DNA of 22,563 nt from Apostichopus parvimensis. Its lineage: Eukaryota; Echinodermata; Holothuroidea; Aspidochirotida; Stichopodidae. The stretch is taken from the NCBI GenBank assembly GCA_000934455.1, contig KN884063.1, positions 86,570 to 109,132 on the forward strand. Direction: 5' to 3'. The notes under the pieces were generated by a model, which was not told the DNA's origin, did no database searches, and saw only the letters and a program-made list of their open reading frames with translations. Below are positions 1 to 10,882 of this stretch, piece after piece. Positions within the stretch are counted from its first letter, which is position 1. Each line of letters opens with the position of its first letter. The position numbers were made by a program, and so were the translations under genes.

Positions 1-263
1 GGGGGGGGGCAGAATGGATGTAAGGGCAGAACATAGGTAATGTAAGCCATGTTGGTGTGGGAGGGGGGAGGTGGCTTGTGCCCATAAAAATAGCTGTTAT
101 GACCATTTCAGTGCTTCACATAGAAATGAGAACCATCAATTACTGTTTCCAAGACAATTAATGAATTCTGTCCGAGGAAGCTGATCCTCTTTTTGCCAAG
201 TGATGTGAAGAATGCAAATAATATCACAATATAAAACCTCAAACCAATAAGATTCAACAAAGA

Positions 264-404
264 GCAATATCTCTCTTCCTTTCTTCATTTCTTCTCTATA
301 TTTTTCCTGTCCCTTCTTTTCCAAGCCTTCCTTTCTCTTCTTCACTTTCGTCTCCCTAAACATTTGTTCTTCATCCCGCCACTCCTCATCACCCACCACC
401 ACTG
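264..404. repeat. pyrimidine-rich lead-in to the minisatellite
   Basis: The plus strand is strongly C/T-biased, with runs of TCTTCC and CTTTC words and few purines. It runs into the minisatellite at 405, and its last ~35 bases (CACCCACCACC core) look like a decayed partial unit. The minus-strand reading frame across 136-417 is rich in Glu, Lys and Arg only because of this base bias, so it is not called as a gene. Confidence 0.6.
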
Positions 405-770
405 GCTCCTCCTCCATGCAAGCCTTCCCCTTTCCTCTTCACCCACCACTCCACCTCCAGTACACCTCCGGCTCCTCCTCCATGCAAGCTCTTCCCACTT
501 TCCTCTTCATGCACCCACCACTCCAATCCTGTTCCTCCTCCATGTAAGCCCTTCCCTCCCCCCATTCCTCTTCACCCACCACTCCAATCCAGTTCCTCCT
601 CCATGCAAGCTCTTCCCACTTTCCTCTTCATGCACCCACCACTCCAATCCTGTTCCCTCTCCATGTAAGCCCGTCCCCCCCCCCTTTTCCTTTCCATCCA
701 CCACTCCATCTCCGGTCACCTCCTGCTCCTCCTCCATGCAAGCCCTTTCCTCACACTTTCTCCTCCCTTC
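405..770. repeat. CT-rich minisatellite, ~60 bp unit, six copies
   Basis: Units begin with GCTCCTCCTCCATGCAAGC or a close variant at about 405, 471, 531, 592, 652 and 725, giving spacings of 66, 60, 61, 60 and 73 bp. Each unit continues with CTTCCC, CCTCTTCA and CACCCACCACTCCA blocks. The units at 471 and 592 are nearly identical to each other and differ from the unit between them, so part of the array repeats as a ~120 bp dimer. A 151-residue plus-strand frame (364-819) and a 106-residue minus-strand frame cross the array. Both are Pro/Ser/Leu or Glu/Gly rich and are by-products of the repeat. Confidence 0.9.
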
Positions 771-789
771 TTCATTCCCCTTCAAATAT

Positions 790-2660
790 GTACAGCATCT
801 GGCAATGTCAGTGACATAAGAAAACATACATGTAGGAACTTTGAACTAAATAGCTTCTAAAGGAAAGATGACATATATGCCTCACGCATGCATTGCTTGA
901 AGATTACGGACCATACAGAGGATGTCACAATATTTAATATGACGCGACAGCTGGGGTATAGTAATCAAAACAATGAAACCACCTCTGCATCATAACAAAG
1001 ATTTGCAAAGGACTCATCGTGGAAACATTACCCTATTGTTCCATAATCCTGCTAACGACCTTTTCCAAATTAAGTACCATCATGAATGTGTTATCTATAT
1101 GTACGCTTGCCAAGGAATATTCCTCGCCCCCCAACCACCCCCCCCCCCTTGGACTCTCAATGCATTCACTATAATACCAGACAGATATTAAAATGTTGTG
1201 ATTAGGTGGTACGATATATATTCTGTTTTGAAAACAAGCAATTCTTCTTTCTCCCAGGGACCCTGATATATTTTATTGACTATTAACTATTCACAGTAGT
1301 GTCATTAACACTACTGGTAGAACATGTGGGAGATTTCTCACCTGCCATGATCATTGCAAAGAAATTATGTGCTTAACAATGGCTATTCTATTGATGTATT
1401 CTTTATGTACAACAAGCAAATGGGGGAAGTAAAGTTTACTTTCATAGCACCTGGATTTAATTTTAACTAATTTGTATTTGCCTGTTTGGCTAGCTTGTGT
1501 AAGTAAAAATTTATAAATAAAATACTGGTTTCTGTCAAATTAAATAGAACTATGTAATAAATTAATTAAAGGATTCTTATTCATAATTGTTACGTATCAA
1601 ACAGTCAAATTAATATGACACCTTTTGGAAATTTTCAATTATTCCATTCCTTCGTTGCTGTACAAAATTAAAATATAAATGACTACAAACTTGTTTATTG
1701 AAAGAAAAAACATTGAAATTGTTGTCAAACTATACCTGGTTGTGTCAGCTTTTGCTAAAAATGGTCATAAAATAACATGTGAAGAGAATAAGGTCATAAA
1801 TTGAAAACAAACTTAGAATCCATGGGAATTAATTATGGTTTTATAATACCTTCAATGTTAAACTGTTTAATTACCTTTGACTACAAGCATTGAATTCAAA
1901 TAAGTTGTGTACTATTTGATAGGCAATTTCCAACTAACTAACAAGTGAATGTTTCACTGACAAATTAGAAAACAACATAAAAAGTTTGTGGAATTATTTA
2001 CTTCACTCTTGAAATGGAACAATGCCAATAAAGTAAACATATAAATTAGATATATACAGTATGGTTACATATGGGATTTTTGTATAAAAAATTGCATTTG
2101 GAAAAATAGTCAATTTTAACTCCAAAACACTGTTTATTATTTTAAAGCCCTCCTTCAAACTCCTTGCTGTCATTTTAAATACATTTAAAGTCATTTAATC
2201 CACCCATTTAAACTCATTCATGCAGTTCTTGATGAATATCTATGTAGATTCCTGAGAATATTGAAATTAATTCTAGCTCGGTAGTAATTTAAACAGACCA
2301 GCTGCTACATTTTGGGAATTTAACTCTTCGATGAACAATTAAAAATTGAAGAAACATCTAACTCTAATTAATTCTCAAGTGATATTAGTGACTGTACATA
2401 ACGTATATTTTAAACCTACGTGTTTTGAACTAGAGCATACCGGGTAGATTACAAAGTCATGACAAATGTTTTAATGGAAAGTTATTTTAGGAATCCATAG
2501 GAGATGGATGTTAAATTAATTAAGGTTTTTATATCAAATACAGATTTCACTGAAATCATGTAATAGGAAATAGCTTCGACCCCATATTTGTACAACAAAA
2601 TGATATCTGCCAAATTGCTATACAAGTGCAAAGATGTATATCACAGGAACCATAGATGGT
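790..2660. other. no gene seen; AT-rich non-coding stretch
   Basis: No convincing exon is visible on either strand. The stretch holds a poly-C patch at 1128-1149 and a small perfect hairpin at 1294-1316. The remainder is unremarkable AT-rich sequence. Reading frames of 60-75 codons are no longer than expected by chance at this composition. Confidence 0.6.
1294..1316. repeat. small perfect inverted repeat
   Basis: CAGTAGTGT (1294-1302) is followed by the 5-base spacer CATTA and its exact complement ACACTACTG (1308-1316). No flanking feature gives it a role. Confidence 0.7.
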
Positions 2661-2674
2661 ATTCATCACAGACA

Positions 2675-3020
2675 GATTTTAATGGTCAGCTGTATTGACC
2701 CCAACAATAGCACACTATCATGGAAAAGTTTCTTGAGATTATGTAATCGACCTGCCTTGGTCGTAAAATGACCTCTTTTTACCAATTAGTCTGCAACTCT
2801 GCCACATACTTTTTCTAGTATGAGGGTCTTTGTTTGTAGACATGAACATATTTCCACAGAGAGTTTACCCAAAGAGCCTAATTGTGTTAAGAAGCAATGC
2901 AGGCTAAATTTAGAGCCTGAGGTCGATTTACGACCATGGTAGGTCGGTTACTTAATCACAAAACTTTCCTAGCTATAGCGTGCTATAATTGGAGCCAATA
3001 AAGCAGATCTTTAAGGTCTA
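2675..3020. mobile_element. fold-back (MITE-like) inverted repeat
   Basis: The left arm (about 2675-2794) is the imperfect reverse complement of the right arm (about 2899-3020), with a ~104 base spacer. Shared blocks, read from the spacer outward, include GCAG[AG]CTAA, GAGGTC, TTTACGACCA, AGGTCG[AG]TTAC, AACTTT, GTGCTAT and TTGG[GA]G[TC]CAATA. Similarity may continue weakly outward to about 2636. There is no coding capacity. The arrangement fits a non-autonomous fold-back or MITE element. No target duplication could be fixed because the outer ends fade, so the superfamily is not assigned. Confidence 0.75.
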
Positions 3021-3030
3021 CCAAAATCTA

Positions 3031-4530
3031 GCCAATTTGTTCCATAGTCAGTACATTTGTTGTGTCCGATAATTATCTCAATCAAATCTCTTGAAATTTT
3101 CCGAAAACCTCTTTTCATTTCCAAGATATACACATTTGAAGTTTTGATGAATCTGGGAAAACCATTAAATATGTGCAAACTATGATGTAGAGTGTTGCGA
3201 TTGTCCAAATTGTTTTTTTAGCCCTTACTACATTAACCCCTAATTACAAGCTCACATATCATTTGAATAATGTGATGTTCCTCTTTGCAAAGAATACAAT
3301 AAAAAAAGATTTTTTTTTTAAATAGCCTCTAAAGGCCACAAACCTGTGTTCAGTGTCCTTGAGACAGAGGTTGTGAAAACAAAGGAATCACTAATAGAAT
3401 ATTAGGCTGTCAGTTCCTTTACATCATCAATGTGCATAATAAGCTAATTATGTTTATTCATAAATAAAACTCGTAGTAAGAGAAGATTTGTAACATGGCC
3501 AATCTCTGATGGAGTTGATGGGAGACAATTGATAAGTTTAACGCATCTATGACCTTCCATAGCAAATGATGGTTTAACGTCATGAATGACTCTTCCCATG
3601 GAACACAATACAATTGATCAAAACAACACTGCAATTTTAAAAGGAAAAAAAAATTGAAAAAAGTGTGGAAAAGTATAATCAAACATGACAGTCACATGGA
3701 TAGGCCTGAGAGTAACTGAAAATAACTTGATCCCACCACGATATTGCCTGATGCAGTCACATGATATGCAAGGTATTTTAATAAAAAATGTCATTCAGGA
3801 TAGGACAGAGTAAATAAAACAAAAAAAGACACTGAAGAAAGGAAGAATATAATAATACAAAAAAACCACTGGCACCAAAAAAAACAATCACCCCTCACAC
3901 CACTAATAACGAAGGAAAAAAAATAATCCCCACTGCAACAACGACCGGCGGCAATAAGTGAGGAAAATAAATTCTATAGGTATTTAAGTAAATTGCTTCA
4001 TTGAAAGAAGTAATCTCATTTAATCACATGACAGCATTGAATGACAAAGTGTTGTAAACTTCTCTACGTGGATTGAAATCCGTCTGTTTATCGGTGCCCA
4101 TAATTCAACATGATAAACTTGACAGGTATCAAAAGTGTTCTGCTAAAAGGTTGCTATTCATAGTCCAAAGACACCTTGTAATAAACAGGATCAAATTAAA
4201 AGTAAGCAAGCAAACCTCTGCAGTAAATTGTCTGAATTATTTGACTATGCGTGACCATGCAGTTTTCAACAATAATTTCTCTCTACAAATGTCTAAAAAA
4301 AAATTGAAGATATCTGATGAGACCTTGACATGCATGTTTATCAACAAAGTGTAAAAATAACCATAAACTTGAAGAGGAGGTTTCCAGCGAAGAGCAATAA
4401 ATGTACCTTCTAAGACTCAATCCAATTCATGGTGCTAAATAGTGCAGACGAAATAGTTTTGAGCCACCAGAGTAAGTTAAAGACAATGTTATCCATCAAT
4501 GTCCTAACACTATGAAAGAGGGATGTGAGT
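3031..4530. other. no gene seen; AT-rich stretch with A-runs
   Basis: No exon-like segment was found. The stretch includes an A/T run at 3300-3322 and an A-rich, CCCC-interrupted patch at 3810-3940. Frames of 65-93 codons here have no domain-like content and no paired splice signals. Confidence 0.55.
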
Positions 4531-4535
4531 AAGCC

Positions 4536-4740
4536 AGGGGTAGACTGGCCTACCATCTCACCCGGCACAGAATCAGTGTGCTGCTTGGTCTGAGGTGCAA
4601 AGAGTGCTGTGGAGTTGAGATGACGAAGGCGCTGATTGTCCTCTTAGTCACTAAAGGTGCTGTTTTCATCTGAGGTACTAAACGGGATGATGCTCGGTTC
4701 AAGATCACAGCTGCAGAGGTTGGATCACTGCCAGGTTTCA
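4536..4740. mobile_element. possible fragment of a hAT-like DNA transposon (one end)
   Basis: The block starting CAGGGGTAGACTGGCC is much more GC-rich than its surroundings. It resembles the CAGGGG...GACTGGCC inverted ends known for many hAT-type elements in animals. A matching right end (GGCCAGTC...CCCCTG) was not found in the window, so only one terminus would be present. The 63-codon minus-strand frame across it has no recognisable domain. This rests on resemblance to a terminal motif only. Confidence 0.3.
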
Positions 4741-4744
4741 CACA

Positions 4745-5235
4745 GTACCCACCTTCTCCCCCCTCCTCCCCCTTCCCATATTAGGGTCCCTAAAATCTAG
4801 CTGAGCACCTAGTTATAGCTTTAAAAAACAAAACCACATCTGTGCAACAAGGTTGTGATAAATAGTTATGTCACTAAGTTCAAGTAATATCATACATCTC
4901 AACTTTTCAAATAACTTCCCCAGGTAAAGATTACATTTGCAAAAATATTCCTGACAAATATTTACACTTTATATTAGTAGACAAAGATTTACATCAGTCA
5001 TGAAGTTGTCAAACCTGTCAATATTCACTTTGACATTTTAACCCTGTTTATTATGATTAATTGCCCTTTAACTACAACTTTGATGAACATGAATGTTCAT
5101 ACGACCTGTGCCAATACAAATAACGCAAAGGTTAATTACCAAAGTTAATCAACCCTGTTTTAGATTCCAATGCCCTGAATAGAAATTTGCTAATATTGCT
5201 TTTTCTTTTCTTTCTTTTACTGTTTTTAGTCCAAT
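4745..5235. other. no gene seen
   Basis: AT-rich sequence with a short C-rich patch at 4751-4775 and a 16 bp near-palindrome (TGAACAT, 2 bases, ATGTTCA) near 5083-5098. Nothing else was recognised. Confidence 0.5.
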
Positions 5236-5241
5236 ATATTT

Positions 5242-5313
5242 CAACTGCCCGCAGTTGGGGGTTCTGGTCTCTTTATCTGTCCGTACATATATGTATTGCC
5301 CCACGCAGGGGCA
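5242..5313. repeat. pair of small perfect hairpins
   Basis: CAACTG-CCCG-CAGTTG occupies 5242-5257, and TGCCCC-ACGCA-GGGGCA occupies 5297-5313. They sit 39 bases apart in an otherwise AT-rich context, just before a segment that recurs at 5605. They are probably part of a decayed repeat element. No RNA family is recognised. Confidence 0.6.
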
Positions 5314-5348
5314 TTTCGATTGTCTTAATAAAGGAATCAGAGAAATTT

Positions 5349-5637
5349 GTAAAATGATACAGGCCCAACAAGGCAGAGAGGTTTCGATTTCATTCACTTT
5401 ACACAGGGCATTGATCACTGTACAATACTGCAGATGGTGTGAGATGAGAAATCGACAGTTATGGAAACACCATAGTATGCATTCAAGGAGCAGTTCATAA
5501 CATGTTATAGTAGAGTATTATGTTGACTGTGAGTGAATAGTTTTCTCTGTGTATAGTAATTAAGTAGCTGGCTATATATATTATTTAAAGCAAATCATGT
5601 GCCATGTAAAATGATACAGGACCAAGCAGAGATGCTT
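5349..5637. repeat. short direct duplication, ~256 bp apart
   Basis: TGTAAAATGATACAGG occurs at 5349 and again at 5605. Each copy is followed by a related CCAA...GCAGAGA stretch before similarity fades. This suggests two diverged copies of a repeat unit, or an old tandem duplication of about 256 bp. Confidence 0.5.
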
Positions 5638-5659
5638 GTATTTCTTTCGTCCGTTTCCA

Positions 5660-8160
5660 GAAGCATCAACAGAAAATATTCATTATCAGCGAATGATTGT
5701 AACTAGCTATTGCAGAAGTGGTTATGTATAGGACTCTGTATAAAGCAGCTTTGCCAGTTTTGCCATGTTTGTTCTAAAAAATTGTACAATGTGACAAATA
5801 TTGCCATCTCTTTACACTGCCTTGTCTTATAAGTCAAATTAGTTATTTACGTCAAGTATTAAACCCATAAATGTCAAAATGACAAAAATGTCAGCTTTTT
5901 GGAATATATTGAAACATCAGTTTAAAAAGACCATATTGGATATGGGTATGTGAAAAGACAAATGTGGATTTAAAGAGTATGTTGAATCAGCCATCCTGAA
6001 TTAACTTGTCTGTTCAATTGCATTACATACCAATGAAACTTGAAGCTGTTGCAGATTTCATTACTTCCCATGCAATACTACTTCCTCTTTAATATCAATC
6101 TTCATATGAACTGTAGCAAGGATCCATGAACTCAAATCTGACAACTATTCCTCAATTTCTCCAAATGCCTCAATGATATTCTCTGTTCAGTCCCTTCCTC
6201 CCCCCCCCCCACCCCTCCCCCATTTCTTATTTCAATGCATCCCATTCCAGCCACTCTACATTGGATGAATAAGATTTTTTTCCTTTGTTTTCTGGACAAC
6301 CGAGCAGCCTTTGAACCCTGTTTCATGTCGAATGAACACTATATTGAACAGTTTTTCTCAACCATTCTACTGCACCGTACAATTCTTTAACTGCCAAGAC
6401 CATACCATTTCAGTGTACTAGATCATGTCACCATCACACTTATAGTGAACTTTACCCTGAATAATCACAATGTTTGAAACCCTGCCACCAGGCCCCAACG
6501 GTCCCTAAATTTTCTTGTTTCTGCTGTCAATGCCATAATGAGAAGCCATAAATATGAATGGGGAACATTTGCTAGCAGATTAAAGGAAAGGTAGGGAGAA
6601 ATGCTTCCAACATGAAACCACCCAGCGGCTAGACAACAATAAAGACAATTATTTCTATTTGATAATATTGGTGTTAGGAAAGTATGTTTGACAATAAATG
6701 AAAAGCTTGATTTGTACTGTAGTCAACAAAGGCAGTTGTGGGTGATTAGAAACAAGAGGTTATCTGCTATTTTACTAAATAGGTGCTGGGTGCACCTGAC
6801 CTACTGTTCCTATGCATATTCTTCTATGTGACTAGTTATAGTGAAACTGTGATCAGGCGATCTAATTTTCTTCCCAACTGACGATGGACCAGCAAACACC
6901 AAATGCTCCACCCCCTCAGTCAGTCATTCCAAACATATTTTTTCCCTCTCCTTCTCTCTTCACCCTTCCCATACCCCCACCCTGGGGCACCAGAACCCTT
7001 CTAGAAAATCACAGCATTATATTTAGGGAACAAACAAGACGCTCGAGTGTAGCTCTTTCCTTACAAGAAAATCCTAATTAAATAAAACAGTATGAGCCAA
7101 CTCATCAAATTTATATCTACACTTGAAGATAGGATCAACTCACAATGTTCTAATTCGATAAGAAATTTCACGATCCAAATTTCATGAAACCCAAATAAAA
7201 GGGATCGAGACATGCCAAAGAAATCCCCTACTCTCTTCACCTTCGGTGTTTCGAGGATGACTGAATTCGTCGTTTCTCATATCATGAAATTTCCTGAACT
7301 ATGGGGAGCAAACAATTTGAGTTTCACTTGTGGCCTTGACGATACAAGGTCTGATTTTTAGTCAAGCACAATAATGCACTAGATGCACTAATTGAAGGCG
7401 AGAAAATCAAAAAGAGCAAATATATAACTTGGTTATTTTTCTTTGGCAGACAGATCCCTGTGTCTACTAATTTAACTGCAGATGTGTCAGTGTAGTTGCA
7501 TTTACTAATTGACCCTAACCCGGAAAGACGAGATTCACCTGTTACATGTACACTTGGAATTTATTCACACAAAATGTCTATGCAATTATTAAGTTTTTGC
7601 AAGGTAAAGTTGAACCATAGCTAACTTCCTCCTTAAATAAACCTTTCCTAATTCCACAGATCAGAATTATTGCAAAAATCCTGTTACTTTTTAAGTAGAT
7701 AAAGAATCTCGCTCGGAGATAATTGAAGCAGAGCTGGTTATACTTTTCAACACAGCTAATTCAAACGAGAAAGGTCTCTTGACTCAAAGAAAATCACAAC
7801 CTAGAAACCCAAGCGGATATTCCTGGATTGAACACATAGGTTAACTTAATTCCTGAACAGTAGGCTCATGTAGAGGAGAAAGTGGGGGGGGGGGAGGTCC
7901 TGGATGTGGGATATAGGGGGTGCAGTGCTTTTAAACGCTACTGATATAGTTGGTTAGGTAGGTGGGAAGGTGCCTTAGAAGTAGACTAGAGACAGATGCT
8001 GTATGAGAGGAGTGAAGTAAATTGCCATTACTCTAGATAAATGATCAAGGTCATCGGGAAATATAGAAACAGCTAGTGACAACTTTCAATTCATGAGAAA
8101 ATTTGCCATAGAGCAACAGGCTGCAAATTTGGATAGATTTTTGTCCTGAATTTTTGGTGC
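5660..8160. other. no confirmed gene; AT-rich stretch with homopolymer tracts
   Basis: It contains a poly-C tract at about 6199-6226, a poly-G tract at about 7883-7897, and one short CpG-bearing open segment at 7212-7361 (listed separately). GAGGAGTGAAGTAAAT at about 8007 matches one edge of the ~90 bp dispersed repeat found at 13101. No splice-paired exon or domain-like frame was recognised. Confidence 0.5.
7212..7361 (+). CDS. short ORF of 49 codons, coding status doubtful
   Basis: The frame opens with ATG CCA AAG AAA TCC CCT and ends at TAG. The predicted peptide begins MPKKSPTLFTFGVSRM and ends GLDDTRSDF, with no recognised domain. The segment has more CpG than its neighbours. The opposite strand is open over most of the same interval (FRKFHDMRNDEF... 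frame, after a CCCATAG acceptor-like site), so neither strand can be preferred. It could be a conserved exon on either strand, a fragment of a repeat, or chance: a 49-codon frame is not rare at this composition. Confidence 0.15.
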   Translation: MPKKSPTLFTFGVSRMTEFVVSHIMKFPELWGANNLSFTCGLDDTRSDF

Positions 8161-8166
8161 ATGCAA

Positions 8167-8189
8167 TCTCTCTCTCTTTCTCTCTTTCA
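8167..8189. repeat. CT microsatellite
   Basis: A (CT)n/(CTTT)n tract runs directly into CAG-GGATGAG, so it reads as a textbook polypyrimidine tract plus 3' splice acceptor on the plus strand. GGGTAATAAA follows 20 bases later. No partner exon was found. Confidence 0.7.
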
Positions 8190-8229
8190 GGGATGAGCCT
8201 TGGCCCCTTGGGTAATAAAACAATCACGA

Positions 8230-8990
8230 ACTTTGCAAAAATTGCGGTATAGGCTCCAGTTTGCGTATGATACAGTGTGTTAGGATAATAGTTTTTGTCC
8301 CCCTGCAGGTTGGATATCCATAGGTAATGAAAACATGCGAAGGACGGATCAAATGATACAACGCTATTGTTAGATATTCATTGAGAGGTGTAAATCTCGG
8401 AGGTAGAAAAGAAATCACAGATATTCCGTGAATTGGCGGAAAAAGCTCATGCCTGCTCTTTCACTATCATCAAGTCCACTAAACAATTTCTTCAAATCAT
8501 CCCAATTTCGTTGTTTGAGTTTTCACAAGTGACATTACACTTCTGAACTATATCAGTGTACTTTCCCTACAATACATAACTAGCCTATAGACCTGATATT
8601 CTAGTGAGCACTGCGTCCTGCAGACCCTGCACTACAGGTCTTCAAGGCCCACCGCTTCTTCTTCCCGATTCTACCAATTCTTAAAGTCTGTCAATTAATT
8701 TTTTGTGACAGATTTCATCGTCAAATGATATCTCTCCTTTTTACTCCACTGCCGCGCCTCTTTAAAAATGTTTTACTTTAGCCAGGCAGATACATGAGTA
8801 AGACAGTCTGCAAGTGTTAACTGATCAGGTGACTTAATTAAAACAAAGTGTTTATATTAATATTCAACAAGTATTATTGTGTCAGCAAGTACACTGTAGT
8901 TCACTTTGGAAGAAGGCAACCAGTACAATTTGAAAATGACACTATTAGCAGACATTTCTCTGAAAACCTCTTGATTTCTAAGGTTATACT
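8230..8990. other. no gene seen
   Basis: The 64-codon minus frame at 8224-8418 has no recognisable content and no good splice pairing. The remainder is AT-rich non-coding sequence leading up to the transposon at 8997. Confidence 0.5.
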
Positions 8991-8996
8991 GTAGAC

Positions 8997-9620
8997 TAGG
9001 GTGGCCACTGACATGACATTTTGAAAATACACTAGTCCTTTATCACAAAGTTTCTCCAGTCACCTCCACTTTTTCTGGCCCCCAGATTGATCCCTCTCCC
9101 CAGAGCTGTAACTCTCTGACCATCTCTTCCCCCCCCCTCCCCCTTTTATCAGGACTTGACACATCCCCTTGAGGGATGGCAGGACAAGTTTGGTTGCTAG
9201 TAATGGACCATGTTTCACTGAATGTGAATCAGTTATAGGCCTTGGTTACATCTTTATTTATATAAGTGTACAGAAATATTTAAGTACAATTTCAATATAG
9301 TTTATGTAGCTTGAAAATGTTGTATGATCTGTAACAAAATTGTCAGACTTGCTTGCACAGTAATAGGTAAATGTGTACGTACATTCACATGAGAATGCCA
9401 GTGCAGTAGTACTTGTAACACAAACTGTAGAGTTTTAAAATTGTGTAGCTGCCCTGTAGGATATGTCAACATTAAACATTTACCATCTTTATTTTTGCTT
9501 CAAATCCTTAGAAATGCGAGAGATACATACTGTATGTCCGTCAAGAGCTCATACCGGATAGTGGTTAATGCACTGAATAGCCGGACTGTCTGGCCTAAAG
9601 CCGGACGTCTGACCACCCTA
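8997..9620. mobile_element. short non-autonomous DNA transposon with TAGGGTGG ends
   Basis: The left end reads TAGGGTGGCCACTGAC. The reverse complement of the right end reads TAGGGTGGTCAGACGTCC, so the termini are inverted repeats matching in their first eight bases and in most of the next several. The right end also carries the paired GTCCGGCTTT and CAGTCCGGCTA words common in TAGGGTGACCAGACGTCC-type termini of animal hAT elements. The 8 bases outside the ends are CTGTAGAC (left) and TCATAGAC (right). They match at five positions and differ by three transitions, compatible with an old 8 bp hAT target duplication. TA on both sides could instead be read as a TA target. No transposase is encoded in the ~624 bp. 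Confidence 0.5.
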
Positions 9621-9828
9621 TCATAGACCAATGTCATGTACCAAAGATCTGATTACATTCTCAGAATTATTATTATCTTCACTCACAATAATTTTGATGT
9701 CACTAAGTTTTCAATTAAAAATACATTCATGACCACAATACATGTTTCTTTTTTTTTAACTTTTTCATTTCCAATATATATAGATACCTAGAGATATTTC
9801 TTTAAAGAAACACACACTAAAAATAAAG

Positions 9829-9855
9829 TAATAATCATAATAATAATAATAATAT
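9829..9855. repeat. AAT microsatellite
   Basis: Imperfect (AAT)n run ending in about five uninterrupted AAT units, eleven bases from the GTAAGT donor-like site of the neighbouring minus-strand exon candidate. Confidence 0.8.
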
Positions 9856-9867
9856 GAATAGACTTAC

Positions 9868-9946
9868 TTCAGTCACTTTTTCTGGAAGTCTCCACCCCCC
9901 AGTTCTAACATGATTCAGGTATTGTCCACTCATGGTTAAATATATC
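9868..9946 (-). CDS. candidate first coding exon, unknown protein
   Basis: On the minus strand this segment is bounded by a TCTAAATTCAG acceptor-like site and a strong GAA|GTAAGT donor. The only fully open frame holds ATG at 9931-9933 in a favourable ACCATGA context. It gives a 22-residue start (MSGQYLNHVRTGG, then WRLPEKVTE) that ends in phase 0 at the donor. In-frame stops just upstream fit a 5' UTR. A CpG-bearing segment lies directly upstream (10037-10107). The candidate could be a first coding exon whose partners lie below 9868, or it could be chance. I do not recognise the protein. Confidence 0.3.
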
Positions 9947-10036
9947 CTGAATTTAGACTTGTAACAGTCAGGTGTATAGTCAGGATAGTACAGGTAGCTA
10001 TGTAATGTATACAGAAATAGAAAAACTGATCCTCAC

Positions 10037-10107
10037 CACTGCTATGCACAATGGCAATGAAGCAGATCAACCAAACAACGTGCGGATTGTCATAGAGTCG
10101 CTCAAAC
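10037..10107 (-). CDS. candidate exon or 5' UTR segment with hydrophobic frame
   Basis: Minus-strand CAGCAG acceptor-like and AGTG|GTGAGG donor-like boundaries enclose 71 bases open in one frame only (FERLYDNPHVVW then LICFIAIVHSSG), with a hydrophobic stretch. The unspliced frame runs on from about 10187 to about 9936, where it meets a stop just before the ATG at 9933. It cannot join the 9868-9946 exon in its open frame, because the phase leads to TAA. It may therefore be a UTR, an exon of another transcript, or chance. Confidence 0.2.
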
Positions 10108-10839
10108 CTGCTGCAAGAACCTGTAAAGTTAATTTGGCAGAGTAGCTCCGTCTGTAGCCGCCACCGCAGTGACAAGTAACAAGTCAAATAAATAGTTCTG
10201 GGAACCGGGTAGATTTATGTCCAATTCCAAAATGTTCAACAGATGTAGTCGATGCTGTGGGAGAACCTATCTAATCGAGGAGACGATAAAATATGCATTA
10301 CGTTGGAAGGGATTTTTGCTTTTTTTTGGGGGGGGGTCTTGGAATAAATGAAGATATGAAGATAAATCATCTACTCGGGATGAGCGCAGTTAATTATCAT
10401 TAGTCAAAGCTCGGCTTCCCCTAAGATCATTGCATCGACACCGTTCTCTAACCACGAACTAAATTAAACATTCATAGATATTTCCAATCCAAGGCTAAAA
10501 GCACAGGCACTGTGTTTGCTGCATTCACTAATGATCGACATTGTCCGGAAATCAATCTTGTAAATACACATTTTAGAAATATTCTTGAAGAAGGAAACGT
10601 AGCTGAGGAGAAAGACAACTTCCAACCTGTCTGCCCGGGTTTAAAATTCTGTGATTTTTAAAAACCTACTTGTCACTGTTGAAGTGTTTTTATGTTGTTT
10701 TATTTGGTTTGGTTGTTCGGCTGTGGTTGTTGTTTATGGTTTTTTTCTTACTGTTTTGAGGAAGATAGCAATATATCTAACTTTCAATCATATCGCATTA
10801 TACTGCTCATGATCCTACACATGATAATATATTGTTAGA

Positions 10840-10880
10840 ACATTCACAAGAACATTCACAAGAACTAACAGTATCAATTT
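10840..10880. repeat. short tandem repeat within a small inverted repeat
   Basis: Two copies of the 12-base unit GAACATTCACAA are followed by a third partial GAAC. The block is flanked by TGTTAG on the left and CTAACA on the right, so it can fold back on itself. Confidence 0.65.
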
Positions 10881-10882
10881 AC

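Noticed and set aside
364..819. 151-codon plus-strand ORF and 106-codon antisense ORF
   Set aside because: Both cross the CT-rich minisatellite. Their composition follows the repeat, and the absence of stops is a property of the unit.
5083..5098. TGAACAT-GA-ATGTTCA palindrome as a hormone-receptor site
   Set aside because: The half-site spacing does not fit the usual 3-base spacer element, and no gene context supports regulation.
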